NCBI RefSeq assembly: GCF_014621695.1
Contig: NZ_CP061281.1
Location: forward strand, 5,642,001 to 5,706,000
DNA from: Streptomyces xanthii
GTDB taxonomy: Bacteria > Actinomycetota > Actinomycetes > Streptomycetales > Streptomycetaceae
Reading direction: 5' to 3'
Length of the DNA stretch: 64,000 nucleotides
A program made the translations under genes and the position numbers. Numbering within the stretch: the first letter of the stretch is position 1; each line of letters starts with the position of its first letter. Under the pieces are notes generated by a model. It was given only the letters and a program-made list of their open reading frames with translations, ran no database searches and was not told where the DNA came from. Of this stretch, positions 34,474 to 42,097 are shown one piece after another.

Positions 34474-35723
34474 GGGATCTCCATGGTCACCATGGTCGGA
34501 CCGCCCGCGGGGGAGCTGACGGCGAGGACACCGTCGAATGTACCGAGCCGGCGCTCGATCCCGGCGAGTCCGCCGCCCGCCTCGACCGCCGCACCGCCCC
34601 TGCCGTCGTCGGTGACCGCGATCCGCAGCCGGCCGTCCTCGTGCCGGATGTCGACCCAGACCCGGTCCGCGCCCGCGTGCTTGACCACGTTCGCCAGCGC
34701 CTCGCTCACCGCGAAGTAGGCCGCCGACTCGACCGGGGCGTCCGCCCGCCCCGCCGTCTCGACGCCGACCTCGGCGCTCACCGGCAGCCGCAGCGCGAGG
34801 GCCCGTACCGCGTCGCCGAGACCGCGCTCGGCGAGCACCGGCGGATGGATCCCGCGCACCAGGTCGCGCAGTTCGGTCAGCGCGTCGGCGGAGGACCGGC
34901 GGGCCCGCGCCACCATCTCCTTCGCCTTCGCGGGGTCCTTCTCGATGAGCGCCTCGATCGTGCCGAGGTCCATGCCCATCGCGACGAGCCGGGCCTGCGC
35001 CCCGTCGTGCAGATCCCGCTCGATGCGCCGCAGTTCGGCCGCCGACGTGTCCACCGCGTCCTTGCGGGTGTCCGTCAACACCCTTACCCGCTCGGCGAGT
35101 TCGCCGTCGGCGGGCACGAGCACGGCCCGGGTCAGCTGGAAGTGCGCCTTGAGCAGCGCCGGCGCCACGAACAGCGCGACGCCGAGGAACACCGTGGCGA
35201 GGAGCGCGGCGAGCAGCGCGGTGCCCTGCCCGGAGACCGGCACGAACGCGTACCACCAGCCGATGTGCGTGCCGTCCGTGAAGACCCGCCACAGCCCGGC
35301 CGCGAGCGCGTACCCCTCGACGGGGTAGAGGACGAGCGCGGCGGGCAGCAGCGCCGTCGCGAACCCGGCCGTCATGTCGACGGGCAGCCAGCGCAGGTCC
35401 CGCCAGGTCGCCGGGTCCCCGAGCATCAGCCGGCAGCGCGTCACCTGCCCGAGCACCCCGCCGGGCAGATCGGCCGGAAACGGCCGGTACGCCGCCGGGA
35501 TCCGCACCCCGCACCACTCGGCGGCGACGGCCCGCCGCCAGTTCGCCCAGTGCCGTACGAGGTCCAGGATCCAGGGGGTGGTCAGCGCGCCGACGCCGAG
35601 CAGGACGAAGGCCAGTGACAGGACGGTCAGCACGAACAGGGTGACCGACCCGGCGAACCCGACCACGGCCAGGGCCAGCCCCCGCAGTCCCGCCACCACG
35701 GCGCTCCGCGCCCTCGTACCCAT
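34458..35723 (-). CDS. Sensor histidine kinase (HisKA_3 type)
   Basis: 421 residues. Four to five transmembrane helices in the first 200 residues form the 'Sensor' (PF13796-like) domain common in Streptomyces. A dimerisation/phospho-acceptor segment RRIERDLHDGAQARLVAMGM follows, with His about 239, and then an HATPase domain with the N box SEALANVVKHAGA and the G boxes VTDDGRGG and GGGLAGIERRLG. It autophosphorylates and passes phosphate to the response regulator encoded immediately downstream with a 16-base overlap. The short external loops suggest a membrane stress or lipid-state signal, which is inference. Confidence 0.93.
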   Translation of the reverse strand: MGTRARSAVVAGLRGLALAVVGFAGSVTLFVLTVLSLAFVLLGVGALTTPWILDLVRHWANWRRAVAAEWCGVRIPAAYRPFPADLPGGVLGQVTRCRLMLGDPATWRDLRWLPVDMTAGFATALLPAALVLYPVEGYALAAGLWRVFTDGTHIGWWYAFVPVSGQGTALLAALLATVFLGVALFVAPALLKAHFQLTRAVLVPADGELAERVRVLTDTRKDAVDTSAAELRRIERDLHDGAQARLVAMGMDLGTIEALIEKDPAKAKEMVARARRSSADALTELRDLVRGIHPPVLAERGLGDAVRALALRLPVSAEVGVETAGRADAPVESAAYFAVSEALANVVKHAGADRVWVDIRHEDGRLRIAVTDDGRGGAAVEAGGGLAGIERRLGTFDGVLAVSSPAGGPTMVTMEIPCVLS

Positions 35724-35849
35724 TCCGCTGCTCCGTCCACCGGCCCGACCGTTCCCCCACAGTGTCGCGGGCGTGGCGCCGCCGCGTCAGGGGGAACGGC
35801 ACCCGGCCCGGGGTGTCACTGGGTACACCCCCGGGCCGGTCCGTGCGGA

Positions 35850-36425
35850 TCAGCGGCCGGCGGGCGGCGCGTACTTGTAGCCGACGCGGCGGACGGTCTG
35901 GATCGTCCGGCGGTGCTCGGCGCCCAGCTTGCGGCGCAGCCGGGCCACGTGGACGTCCACGGTGCGGCCGTCCCCGACGTGCCCGTAGCCCCACACGGTG
36001 GTGACGAGCTGGTCGCGGGTGTGCACCCGGTGCGGATGCGCGACGAGGTGGGCGAGCAGCTCGAACTCGAGGTAGGTCAGATCGAGCGGGCGTCCGTCGA
36101 CGGCGGCGGTGCGCTCCCCGCCGTCGATCGTGATGAGCGTGTCACTGGAGGTGGCGGGCGGCGCGGGCTCCTCGGCCGGGGGCGCGGTGAGCAGCGTCTG
36201 CTGGTCGGCCGGGACGAGCACCAGGTAGCCGATCATCGGCGGCCGGCCGGGCAGTGCGGGCAGCGTGTGCGGCGGGGCCGGCAGCAGGGTGGCGCCCGGC
36301 GGCAGGAACGCGGAGACGTCGAGCTGCGGTGCGGGCGGGGCGACCTCGTCCCGCTCGACGGCGCGCAGCCGGTGCCGGGCGGGAGCGGGGGAGTGGGCAA
36401 CGGGGAGCGGGCGGGCGTGTGCCAT
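35850..36425 (-). CDS. Orphan winged-helix (OmpR/PhoB-type) DNA-binding protein
   Basis: 191 residues. The C-terminal 95 residues are a Trans_reg_C winged helix: LDLTYLEFELLAHLVAHPHRVHTRDQLVTTVWG, then GDGRTVDVHVARLRRKLG and VRRVGYKYAPP. The N-terminal 95 residues are Pro/Ala-rich, with a short MIGYLVLVPADQQTLL segment, and contain no receiver domain or phosphorylatable Asp. It therefore is not a conventional response regulator. It lies downstream of glnII on the same strand, behind a terminator hairpin, and may be preceded by a leader peptide. Confidence 0.85.
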   Translation of the reverse strand: MAHARPLPVAHSPAPARHRLRAVERDEVAPPAPQLDVSAFLPPGATLLPAPPHTLPALPGRPPMIGYLVLVPADQQTLLTAPPAEEPAPPATSSDTLITIDGGERTAAVDGRPLDLTYLEFELLAHLVAHPHRVHTRDQLVTTVWGYGHVGDGRTVDVHVARLRRKLGAEHRRTIQTVRRVGYKYAPPAGR

Positions 36426-36524
36426 GGAAGGTCAACTCTTTCGCGCGAGAGGCCGTCTGGGAGAGGACGTACGTCATGCGCGCCGACCGAAGGCCGTGCG
36501 ACCCGTGCGGGACGGGGAACGGCG

Positions 36525-36647
36525 TTAGAGGGCCTGCGCGTTCGTCGCGCGGCAACACACACGGTCGAAGTCGTGGTGCTGGCGGGAAGGCCAGAACGGC
36601 TCAAGGTCGTGACGACCTTGAGCGCGGGTGTTCTGGAAGTCGGCCAT
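36525..36647 (-). CDS. Possible 40-residue leader peptide before the winged-helix gene
   Basis: A short frame on the minus strand beginning MADFQNTRAQ and ending HHDFDRVCCRATNAQAL. The segment HHDFDRVCCR resembles the H-x-D-L-x-R-V...C signature of Streptomyces putative leader peptides found upstream of sulfur and amino-acid genes. AAGG lies a few bases before the ATG. It sits after the glnII terminator and 100 bases before the winged-helix start. A perfect palindrome lies within it. Translation is unproven; it could also be fortuitous. Confidence 0.45.
   Translation of the reverse strand: MADFQNTRAQGRHDLEPFWPSRQHHDFDRVCCRATNAQAL
36599..36623. promoter_or_regulatory. Perfect 12-bp palindrome between glnII and the winged-helix gene
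   Basis: GCTCAAGGTCGT and ACGACCTTGAGC are perfect complements around a single G. The arms are long and the spacer one base, which suits a dimeric protein's operator better than an RNA hairpin loop. It overlaps the putative leader peptide. Confidence 0.6.
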
Positions 36648-36682
36648 GCCCTTATTGAAGCAGATGGAGTACGGGAACAAGA

Positions 36683-36709
36683 GGGCGCCCGCTGACGAAG
36701 CGGGCGCCC
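36683..36709 (-). terminator. glnII terminator hairpin
   Basis: GGGCGCCCGC (36683-36692) and GCGGGCGCCC (36700-36709) form a perfect 10-bp stem with a 7-base loop, 22 bases past the glnII stop codon. Confidence 0.75.
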
Positions 36710-36730
36710 AGGTGCTGCTCATGGCCGGAA

Positions 36731-37762
36731 TCAGACCTGGCCGGCCTTCTCCAGGGCGGCGCAGCAGGTGTCGACGAGGAGCCGGGTCACGACGTACGGG
36801 TCGACGTTGGCGTTCGGACGGCGGTCCTCGATGTAGCCCTTGCCGTCCCGCTCGACCTGCCACGGGATGCGCACGGAGGCACCGCGGTTCGAGACGCCGT
36901 ACGAGTACTCGTTCCACGGTGCGGTCTCGTGCAGGCCGGTGAGGCGGTCGTCGATGCCGGCGCCGTAGTTCTTGACGTGGTCCATCGGCTTGGAGCCCTC
37001 GCCGAGGGACTCGCAGGCGGTGATGATCGCGTCGTAGCCCTCGCGCATCGCCTTGGTGGAGAAGTTGGTGTGCGCGCCCGCGCCGTTCCAGTCGCCCTTG
37101 ACCGGCTTCGGGTCGAGGGTCGCGGAGACCTTGAAGTCCTCGGCGGTGCGGTACAGCAGCCAACGGGCCACCCACAGCTGGTCGGAGACCTCCAGCGGGG
37201 CGAGCGGGCCGACCTGGAACTCCCACTGGCCGGGCATGACCTCGGCGTTGATGCCGGAGATGCCGAGACCGGCCTTCAGGCAGTTCTCCAGGTGGGCCTC
37301 GACGACGTCACGGCCGTGGATCTCGTCGGTGCCGACGCCGCAGTAGTAGCCGCCCTGCGCGGCGGGGAAGCCGCCCACGGGGAAGCCGAGCGGGCGGTCG
37401 CCCTCGAAGAAGGTGTACTCCTGCTCGATGCCGAAGATCGGCTCCTGGGCGCCGAAGCGCTCCTCGATCTCGGCGAGCGCGGCACGCGTGTTGGAGGCGT
37501 GCGGCGTCATGTCGATGTTCAGGACCTCGCACATGACGAGGACGTCGTCGCCGCCGCGTATCGGGTCCGGGTACACGGCGACGGGCTTGAGCACGAGGTC
37601 GGAGGCGTGGCCCTCGGCCTGGTTGGTCGACGAACCGTCGAAGCCCCACAGCGGCAGCGTGTCCAGGCCGCCCGGCGTACCGGCCATGACCTTCGTCTTG
37701 GAACGAAGCTTGGCCGTCGGCTCGGTGCCGTCGATCCAGATGTACTCAGCCTTGAACGTCAC
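36731..37762 (-). CDS. glnII: Glutamine synthetase II (eukaryote-type)
   Basis: 343 residues, the normal length of GSII. Diagnostic segments are KAEYIWIDGTEPTAKLRSKT at the start, LPLWGFDGSSTNQAEG, FGIEQEYTFFEG with metal ligands, PGQWEFQVGP, and KGDWNGAGAHTNFSTK for ATP binding. It makes glutamine from glutamate, ammonia and ATP. GSII is not regulated by adenylylation. A GlnR-type operator lies 57-94 bases upstream of the ATG, consistent with induction under nitrogen limitation. Confidence 0.97.
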   Translation of the reverse strand: MTFKAEYIWIDGTEPTAKLRSKTKVMAGTPGGLDTLPLWGFDGSSTNQAEGHASDLVLKPVAVYPDPIRGGDDVLVMCEVLNIDMTPHASNTRAALAEIEERFGAQEPIFGIEQEYTFFEGDRPLGFPVGGFPAAQGGYYCGVGTDEIHGRDVVEAHLENCLKAGLGISGINAEVMPGQWEFQVGPLAPLEVSDQLWVARWLLYRTAEDFKVSATLDPKPVKGDWNGAGAHTNFSTKAMREGYDAIITACESLGEGSKPMDHVKNYGAGIDDRLTGLHETAPWNEYSYGVSNRGASVRIPWQVERDGKGYIEDRRPNANVDPYVVTRLLVDTCCAALEKAGQV

Positions 37763-37818
37763 GGGGCCACTTCCTCGAGGAGCAGGTCGCTTGCTGCTCC
37801 GCAGACTGTCAACAGGCG

Positions 37819-37856
37819 ATTTCCCGGCCGTTGCCCGTTTGTGAACCCCGTGTTAC
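37819..37856 (-). promoter_or_regulatory. GlnR-type operator of glnII
   Basis: On the minus strand the sequence reads GTAAC-n6-TTCAC-n6-GCAAC-n6-GAAAT, four half-sites with exact six-base spacers (gTnAc-n6-GaAAc consensus; two half-sites match well, two poorly). The layout equals that upstream of glnA at 43623-43660. Confidence 0.8.
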
Positions 37857-37867
37857 CGACCGCGCGC

Positions 37868-38233
37868 CTACTTCTCGCGGCTGAGGGCGTCCCGTACGGC
37901 CTCCTCGGTGCGGGCCACCACGGCGGTGCCGTCCTCGGCGGTGATGATCGGGCGCTGGATGAGCTTGGGGTGCGCGGCGAGGGCCTCGATCCAGCGGTCC
38001 CGGCTGCCGGCCTCCTTCGGCCAGTCCTTGAGCCCGAGCTCCTTGGCGTCGGCCTCGCCGGTGCGGGTGATGTCCCAGGGTTCCAGGCCGAGCCGGTCGA
38101 GGACGGCGCGGATCTCGTCGGGCGTGGGGACGTCCTCCAGGTAGCGGCGGACGGTGTAGTCGGCGCCCTCCGCGTCGAGCAGGGTGAGTGCGCTGCGGCA
38201 CTTCGAGCAGGCCGGGTTGATCCAGATCTCCAT
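37868..38233 (-). CDS. ArsC/Spx-like thioredoxin-fold reductase
   Basis: 121 residues. The arsenate reductase (ArsC) family fold is recognised by INPACSKCRSALTLLDAEG at the N-terminus, with two Cys in C-x-x-C, and by YLEDVPTPDEI and HPKLIQRPII, which carries the conserved Arg and Pro. Relatives reduce arsenate using glutathione- or thioredoxin-type donors; many members have unknown substrates. It is just upstream of glnII on the same strand, but the GlnR operator between them implies separate control. Confidence 0.87.
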   Translation of the reverse strand: MEIWINPACSKCRSALTLLDAEGADYTVRRYLEDVPTPDEIRAVLDRLGLEPWDITRTGEADAKELGLKDWPKEAGSRDRWIEALAAHPKLIQRPIITAEDGTAVVARTEEAVRDALSREK

Positions 38234-38363
38234 CGCTCCACCCTAGCTTCGAATCGGCCCTCAAATGCCGTCTGGCCAGCGGCTATTGTCAGTGGTCGGC
38301 AGTAGAATAGAAGCAGTGTTCGAGAGCTTCGGGGGCTCTCGACTCCGCGACAGGAGGATGCCT

Positions 38364-38636
38364 GTGACCGCCACTGCCGCACCGCTGTTCGATCTGCCGT
38401 ACGCACCGCTCGCCAAGAGGCCGCTCCCCGCGGGGCGCCCTCGTGACTGGTACATCACCCACAACCGCCGCCTCAAGGCCATGCGTCTGGCGATCGCCCT
38501 GCTGGACTCGGGCATCTACCTTCCGCAGAACGCCCACAACCGGAGGATCCGGGCGACGGCCGAGCTCATCGGCATCCGGCCGCCGTCCGACACGACGTGC
38601 CACATGGTGCGCACGCTGATGCGGTACGCCCGCTGA
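38364..38636 (+). CDS. Small conserved Streptomyces protein, unknown function
   Basis: 90 residues, basic and mostly helical (HNRRLKAMRLAIALLDSGIY ... NRRIRATAELIGI). No family is recognised; the Arg/His-rich helices could bind nucleic acid, which is speculation. A perfect AGGAGG at 38352-38357 abuts the ATG at 38358, leaving no spacer, but is 6 bases from the GTG at 38364, so the GTG is the better start. A strong terminator hairpin follows. Confidence 0.75.
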   Translation: MTATAAPLFDLPYAPLAKRPLPAGRPRDWYITHNRRLKAMRLAIALLDSGIYLPQNAHNRRIRATAELIGIRPPSDTTCHMVRTLMRYAR

Positions 38637-38651
38637 TCCGTGCCCTCCCTG

Positions 38652-38681
38652 ACCGGCGCCGAGTTCCGACTCGGCGCCGGT
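38652..38681 (+). terminator. Terminator of the small conserved gene
   Basis: ACCGGCGCCGAG and CTCGGCGCCGGT form a perfect 12-bp stem with a 6-base loop, 15 bases after the stop codon and followed by TTCTTCG. Confidence 0.8.
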
Positions 38682-38701
38682 TCTTCGTATGCCGGGTGCG
38701 G

Positions 38702-38887
38702 GCCGGTGGGGGCTGGTCGCGCCCCGCGGCGGAGCCGCTGATGGACACAGCCCCGCGCCCCTGAAGGCATGCGGCTTCGCCGGGCCTTCCCCGACAGCAG
38801 GCGCCCCGCGTCTTGATCGGGGAAATGCGGCGCGTAGCGCCATGCATTTCAGGGGCGCGGGGAACTGCGCGACCGGCCCCCACCGGC
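38702..38887. repeat. Branched palindromic element, copy E (arms 2/1)
   Basis: A type-2 left arm (with the GCGGCGGAGCCGC mini-hairpin) and a type-1 right arm (GCGCGGGGAACTGCGCG) enclose two inner hairpins: AAGGC...GCCTT, and AAATGC...GCATTT around GCGCGTAGCGC. It lies between convergent genes, immediately after an ordinary terminator, so it is not needed for termination on that side. Confidence 0.88.
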
Positions 38888-38912
38888 CCGCAGACGCAGC
38901 ACCCGCCACCCC

Positions 38913-40097
38913 CTAGGCCGCCCCCAGCTCCCGCTCCAACGGAGTGCGAAAGCGCGGCGTCACCCGGACCCCGCCCAACCAGGACCCGAGCCGCCCCGCC
39001 TCCGAGGCGACAGCCTCCCGCGCCTCCCGCCCCCCGAAGCCATCGAGCAGCCGCCACACCACCTCGCCCCCGTCCCGCTGCCCCCAACCCCCCACGATCC
39101 GCCCGCCCCACCACACCGTCGGCCCGATGTTCCCGCTCCGGTCGAACAAGGCCCCCCGCACCTCGTCCGGGCAGTACCACTCCCGCTCCTGCCACCCCAT
39201 GGCCGTAGGATCCAGCCCCGGCAGGAACGCGGCGCAGGGCGCGACCTCCCCCGGCCCCTCCACCGCCTCCGGCATGACGAAACCGGCCCCGCCCCCGTCC
39301 AGGGACACGGCCACCGCCCCGACGGCCGCGAGGGCCCGCCGCACCTCCGTCACCTTCCACCCCGTCCACCACTTGAGGTCCGCCTCCGTCGCCGGCCCGC
39401 ACACCGCCAGCCAGCGCCCCAGCAACTCCGCCTGCGCCCCGGCGACCGGCAGCTCCGCGTGCGGCGGCGCCACCTCCCAGCGGAACTGCGAGGACGTCCA
39501 GGACCCGAGCGGCCGCCCCCGCACGACCCGCCCCTCGACCCCGAGCACCCGCATCAACCGCGACGACACGGTCTGCAGCGCCTCGTAGCTCTTGCCGCGC
39601 CCGTACGTGAACTGCTCCCTCAGGCGCGGCTCGTCCTCGCAGAGCTCGTTCACCGTCGCCTGCCCGCGCCGCGCGAGCGCGGCCAGCGCCGACTCCTCGA
39701 CCCCCTCCAGCCACCCCGGGGTGAGCCGCCCGTCGCTGCCCGCCGCCATCTCCTTGAGCAGCCCCGCCCGCGCCTTCGCCGCGACGGCCAGCCCGGTCGA
39801 CGCGTGCACCGTCGCGGCCAGCTCCGTGGGAAACACGAACACCGTGTGCCGCATCCCGTGCATCCGCACCAGCGTCCGGTCCTCGTAGAGGGCCCGCTCC
39901 ACGTCCGCGACCGTCCCGCCCGGATCCGCGAGCCGCGCCCCGACCGCCAGATACACCGTCGCCGGATCCGTCCCGTGCAGCGCCACGAGCGACCGCGCGA
40001 CGTCCTCGGCGCGCTCCGCCCGCGCGGCGGGGGACAGGCGATGGGCGAGCACGAGCCGGGCCCGCCGCTCCTCGGTACCGATGTGCCGTGTCGTCAT
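38913..40097 (-). CDS. Winged-helix DNA-binding protein, HTH_42 (AlkX/YcaQ-like)
   Basis: 394 residues, full-length for the HTH_42 (PF06224) family. Characteristic stretches are RLVLAHRLSP at the start, RSLVALHGTDPATVYL, VRMHGMRHTVFVFP, and AFLPGLDPTAMGWQEREWY near the C-terminus. Two characterised branches of the superfamily are DNA glycosylases that unhook inter-strand crosslinks; streptomycetes keep several, some guarding against self-made alkylators. Whether this one is a glycosylase cannot be told. The ATG at 40097 has AGGA 9 bases upstream. Confidence 0.87.
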   Translation of the reverse strand: MTTRHIGTEERRARLVLAHRLSPAARAERAEDVARSLVALHGTDPATVYLAVGARLADPGGTVADVERALYEDRTLVRMHGMRHTVFVFPTELAATVHASTGLAVAAKARAGLLKEMAAGSDGRLTPGWLEGVEESALAALARRGQATVNELCEDEPRLREQFTYGRGKSYEALQTVSSRLMRVLGVEGRVVRGRPLGSWTSSQFRWEVAPPHAELPVAGAQAELLGRWLAVCGPATEADLKWWTGWKVTEVRRALAAVGAVAVSLDGGGAGFVMPEAVEGPGEVAPCAAFLPGLDPTAMGWQEREWYCPDEVRGALFDRSGNIGPTVWWGGRIVGGWGQRDGGEVVWRLLDGFGGREAREAVASEAGRLGSWLGGVRVTPRFRTPLERELGAA

Positions 40098-40217
40098 GGG
40101 GCCATCCTGCCCGCACGTCACCTGTTCGGCCCCCATGGCATGCGGGTACCCGCCGTCCGGCCGTTGACTGGGTCCGAGCCGTACCGGCGGGCGGACGAGC
40201 AGAGGTGGGTGGTCGGC

Positions 40218-40673
40218 ATGACGGCGACACGATGCGCGGCGCGGGCCACGGGCGCGGCCCTGCTCGCGGCGGCCCTGGCCGTCGGCGCGACGGCCTGCTC
40301 GGACAACGACACCAGCCCCTCCGACGTCGCCTCCAAGGGCGCCGACATCCTGGCGTCCGCGACCGCCGAGGCCCAGAAGAAGCTCGACGAGTTCAAGAAC
40401 GGCGTCGACGCGAAGAAGGACGTGGAACTCGGCGACGTGTCCAAGAAGGACGGCCGCGCCACGGTCCCCGTGACCGTGAAGAACACCGCCGACGCCAAGA
40501 AGTCGTACCTCGTCCTCGTCACCTTCCGGGACTCCGGCGGCAACCGCCTCGACGCCGTCGCCGTCCAGGTGAACGACGTCGGCGCCGGCGCGTCGAAGAA
40601 GGCGACCGCCCGCAGCCACCGCTCCCTCGGCGGCGACGTCACCGCCGAACTCGACCGCGCCCTGAGCCACTGA
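40218..40673 (+). CDS. Lipoprotein with FxLYD-like domain
   Basis: 151 residues. A signal peptide ends in the lipobox GATAC (about residues 24-28). A helical, Lys-rich segment (ILASATAEAQKKLDEFKNGV) precedes a small beta-sandwich (RATVPVTVKNTADAKKSYLVLVTF ... VAVQVNDVGAGASKKATARS) like the FxLYD domains of other actinobacterial lipoproteins. The function is unknown. It is followed after 12 bases by the DUF2252 gene, probably in one transcript. Confidence 0.82.
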   Translation: MTATRCAARATGAALLAAALAVGATACSDNDTSPSDVASKGADILASATAEAQKKLDEFKNGVDAKKDVELGDVSKKDGRATVPVTVKNTADAKKSYLVLVTFRDSGGNRLDAVAVQVNDVGAGASKKATARSHRSLGGDVTAELDRALSH

Positions 40674-40685
40674 CCCCCGGCGGCC

Positions 40686-42032
40686 ATGACCAGTCCCGCC
40701 GAACGCGCAGCCCAGGGCAAGCGCGCCCGCAAACACCTCGCCCGCTCCGCGCACGGCCCCTGGATCCCCGCCGCGGACCGCCCCGACCCGGTCGTCGTCC
40801 TCGAACGGCAGGGCGCCGACCGCCTCCCCGACCTGCTCCCCATCCGCTACGGCCGGATGTCCGCGAGCCCCTTCGCCTTCTATCGCGGCGCCGCAGCCGT
40901 CATGGCCGGCGACCTCGCCGCGATACCCCACACCGGCCTCAGCGTCCAACTCTGCGGCGACGCCCACCTGCTGAACTTCGGCCTGTTCGCCTCACCCGAG
41001 CGCGCCCTGCTCTTCGACCTCAACGACTTCGACGAGACGTACCCCGGCCCCTTCGAATGGGACGTCAAACGCCTCGCCGCCTCCGTCGTCGTCGCCGCCC
41101 GCGACAACGGCCACTCGGACAAACAGGCCCACCGCGCCGCCCTCGCCGGCACCCAGGCCTACCGCACCAACCTGCGCCGCCTCGCGGGCCTCGGCGAACT
41201 CGCCGTCTGGTACGAGCGGATCGACGCGCAGGACCTGCTCCCGCTGATCCGCTCCGCCCGCGACCGGCGCCGCGTCGAGCACACCCTCGCCCAGGCCACC
41301 CGCCGCACCAGCCTCCACGCCCTCGGCAAGCTCACCGAGACCACCCCCGACGGCCGCCGCCGCATCGTCCACGACCCGCCGCTGCTCCAGCCGGCGGGCG
41401 TCACCGACGCCGCCGCGATCCGCAAGATGTTCGGCGACTACCGCTCCACGCTCACCGAGGACCGGCGCCGCCTCCTGGACCGCTACCGCTTCGTGGACGC
41501 CGCCCGCAAGGTCGTCGGCATCGGCAGCGTCGGCACCCGCTGCTTCATCGTGCTCCTCGCGGGCCGCGACGCCGATGACCCGCTCTTCCTCCAGATCAAG
41601 GAGGCGACCCGCTCCGTCGTCGAGGAGCACACCCCGTACCACGGCCCCTATCTCCACCCGGGCCACCGCGTCGTCGCAGGCCAGCGCCTGCTCCAGGCGG
41701 CGAGCGACATCTTCCTCGGCTGGATGACCGGCCCCCAGGGCCGCTCCTTCTACTGGCGCCAGCTGCGCGACATGAAGGGCTCCGCGGACGTCGGCGTCAT
41801 GCGCCCCGAGGACCTGCTCGCCTACGCCCGCCTGTGCGGCACCGCCCTCTCCCGCGCCCACGCCCGCTCCGGCGACCGCATCGCCATCGCCGCGTACCTC
41901 GGCGGCTCCGACACCTTCGACCGCGCCGTGGCCGCCTTCGCCCTCCACTACGCCGACCAGACCCTCCGTGACCACGCCACCCTCCTGGACGCGATCTCCT
42001 CCGGAGTCCTCACCGCCGCCCCCGGCATCTGA
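40686..42032 (+). CDS. DUF2252 family, kinase-like protein
   Basis: 448 residues, full-length DUF2252. The segments SVQLCGDAHLLNFGLF and LLFDLNDFDETYPGPFEWD resemble the catalytic loop (HGD-x-H-x-x-N) and metal-binding Asp of aminoglycoside-phosphotransferase-like kinases, and MSASPFAFYRGAA matches the family N-terminus. The substrate is unknown. It follows a small lipoprotein gene by 12 bases and converges on glnA across a bidirectional terminator. Confidence 0.88.
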   Translation: MTSPAERAAQGKRARKHLARSAHGPWIPAADRPDPVVVLERQGADRLPDLLPIRYGRMSASPFAFYRGAAAVMAGDLAAIPHTGLSVQLCGDAHLLNFGLFASPERALLFDLNDFDETYPGPFEWDVKRLAASVVVAARDNGHSDKQAHRAALAGTQAYRTNLRRLAGLGELAVWYERIDAQDLLPLIRSARDRRRVEHTLAQATRRTSLHALGKLTETTPDGRRRIVHDPPLLQPAGVTDAAAIRKMFGDYRSTLTEDRRRLLDRYRFVDAARKVVGIGSVGTRCFIVLLAGRDADDPLFLQIKEATRSVVEEHTPYHGPYLHPGHRVVAGQRLLQAASDIFLGWMTGPQGRSFYWRQLRDMKGSADVGVMRPEDLLAYARLCGTALSRAHARSGDRIAIAAYLGGSDTFDRAVAAFALHYADQTLRDHATLLDAISSGVLTAAPGI

Positions 42033-42040
42033 CAGCACGA

Positions 42041-42073
42041 AGGCCGCCGCTCCCCGAAGGGAAGCGGCGGCCT
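42041..42073. terminator. Bidirectional terminator between DUF2252 and glnA
   Basis: AGGCCGCCGCT (42041-42051) and AGCGGCGGCCT (42063-42073) form an 11-bp perfect stem with a loop that itself contains CCC...GGG. It lies 8 bases after the DUF2252 stop and 24 bases beyond the glnA stop. Confidence 0.8.
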
Positions 42074-42097
42074 CTCGGCTCAGGACCTCGGTACGGC

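Noticed and set aside
37868..38233. arsC as part of an arsenic-resistance operon
   Set aside because: No arsenite transporter or ArsR-type regulator is nearby; the family is broad, so an arsenic role was not assigned.
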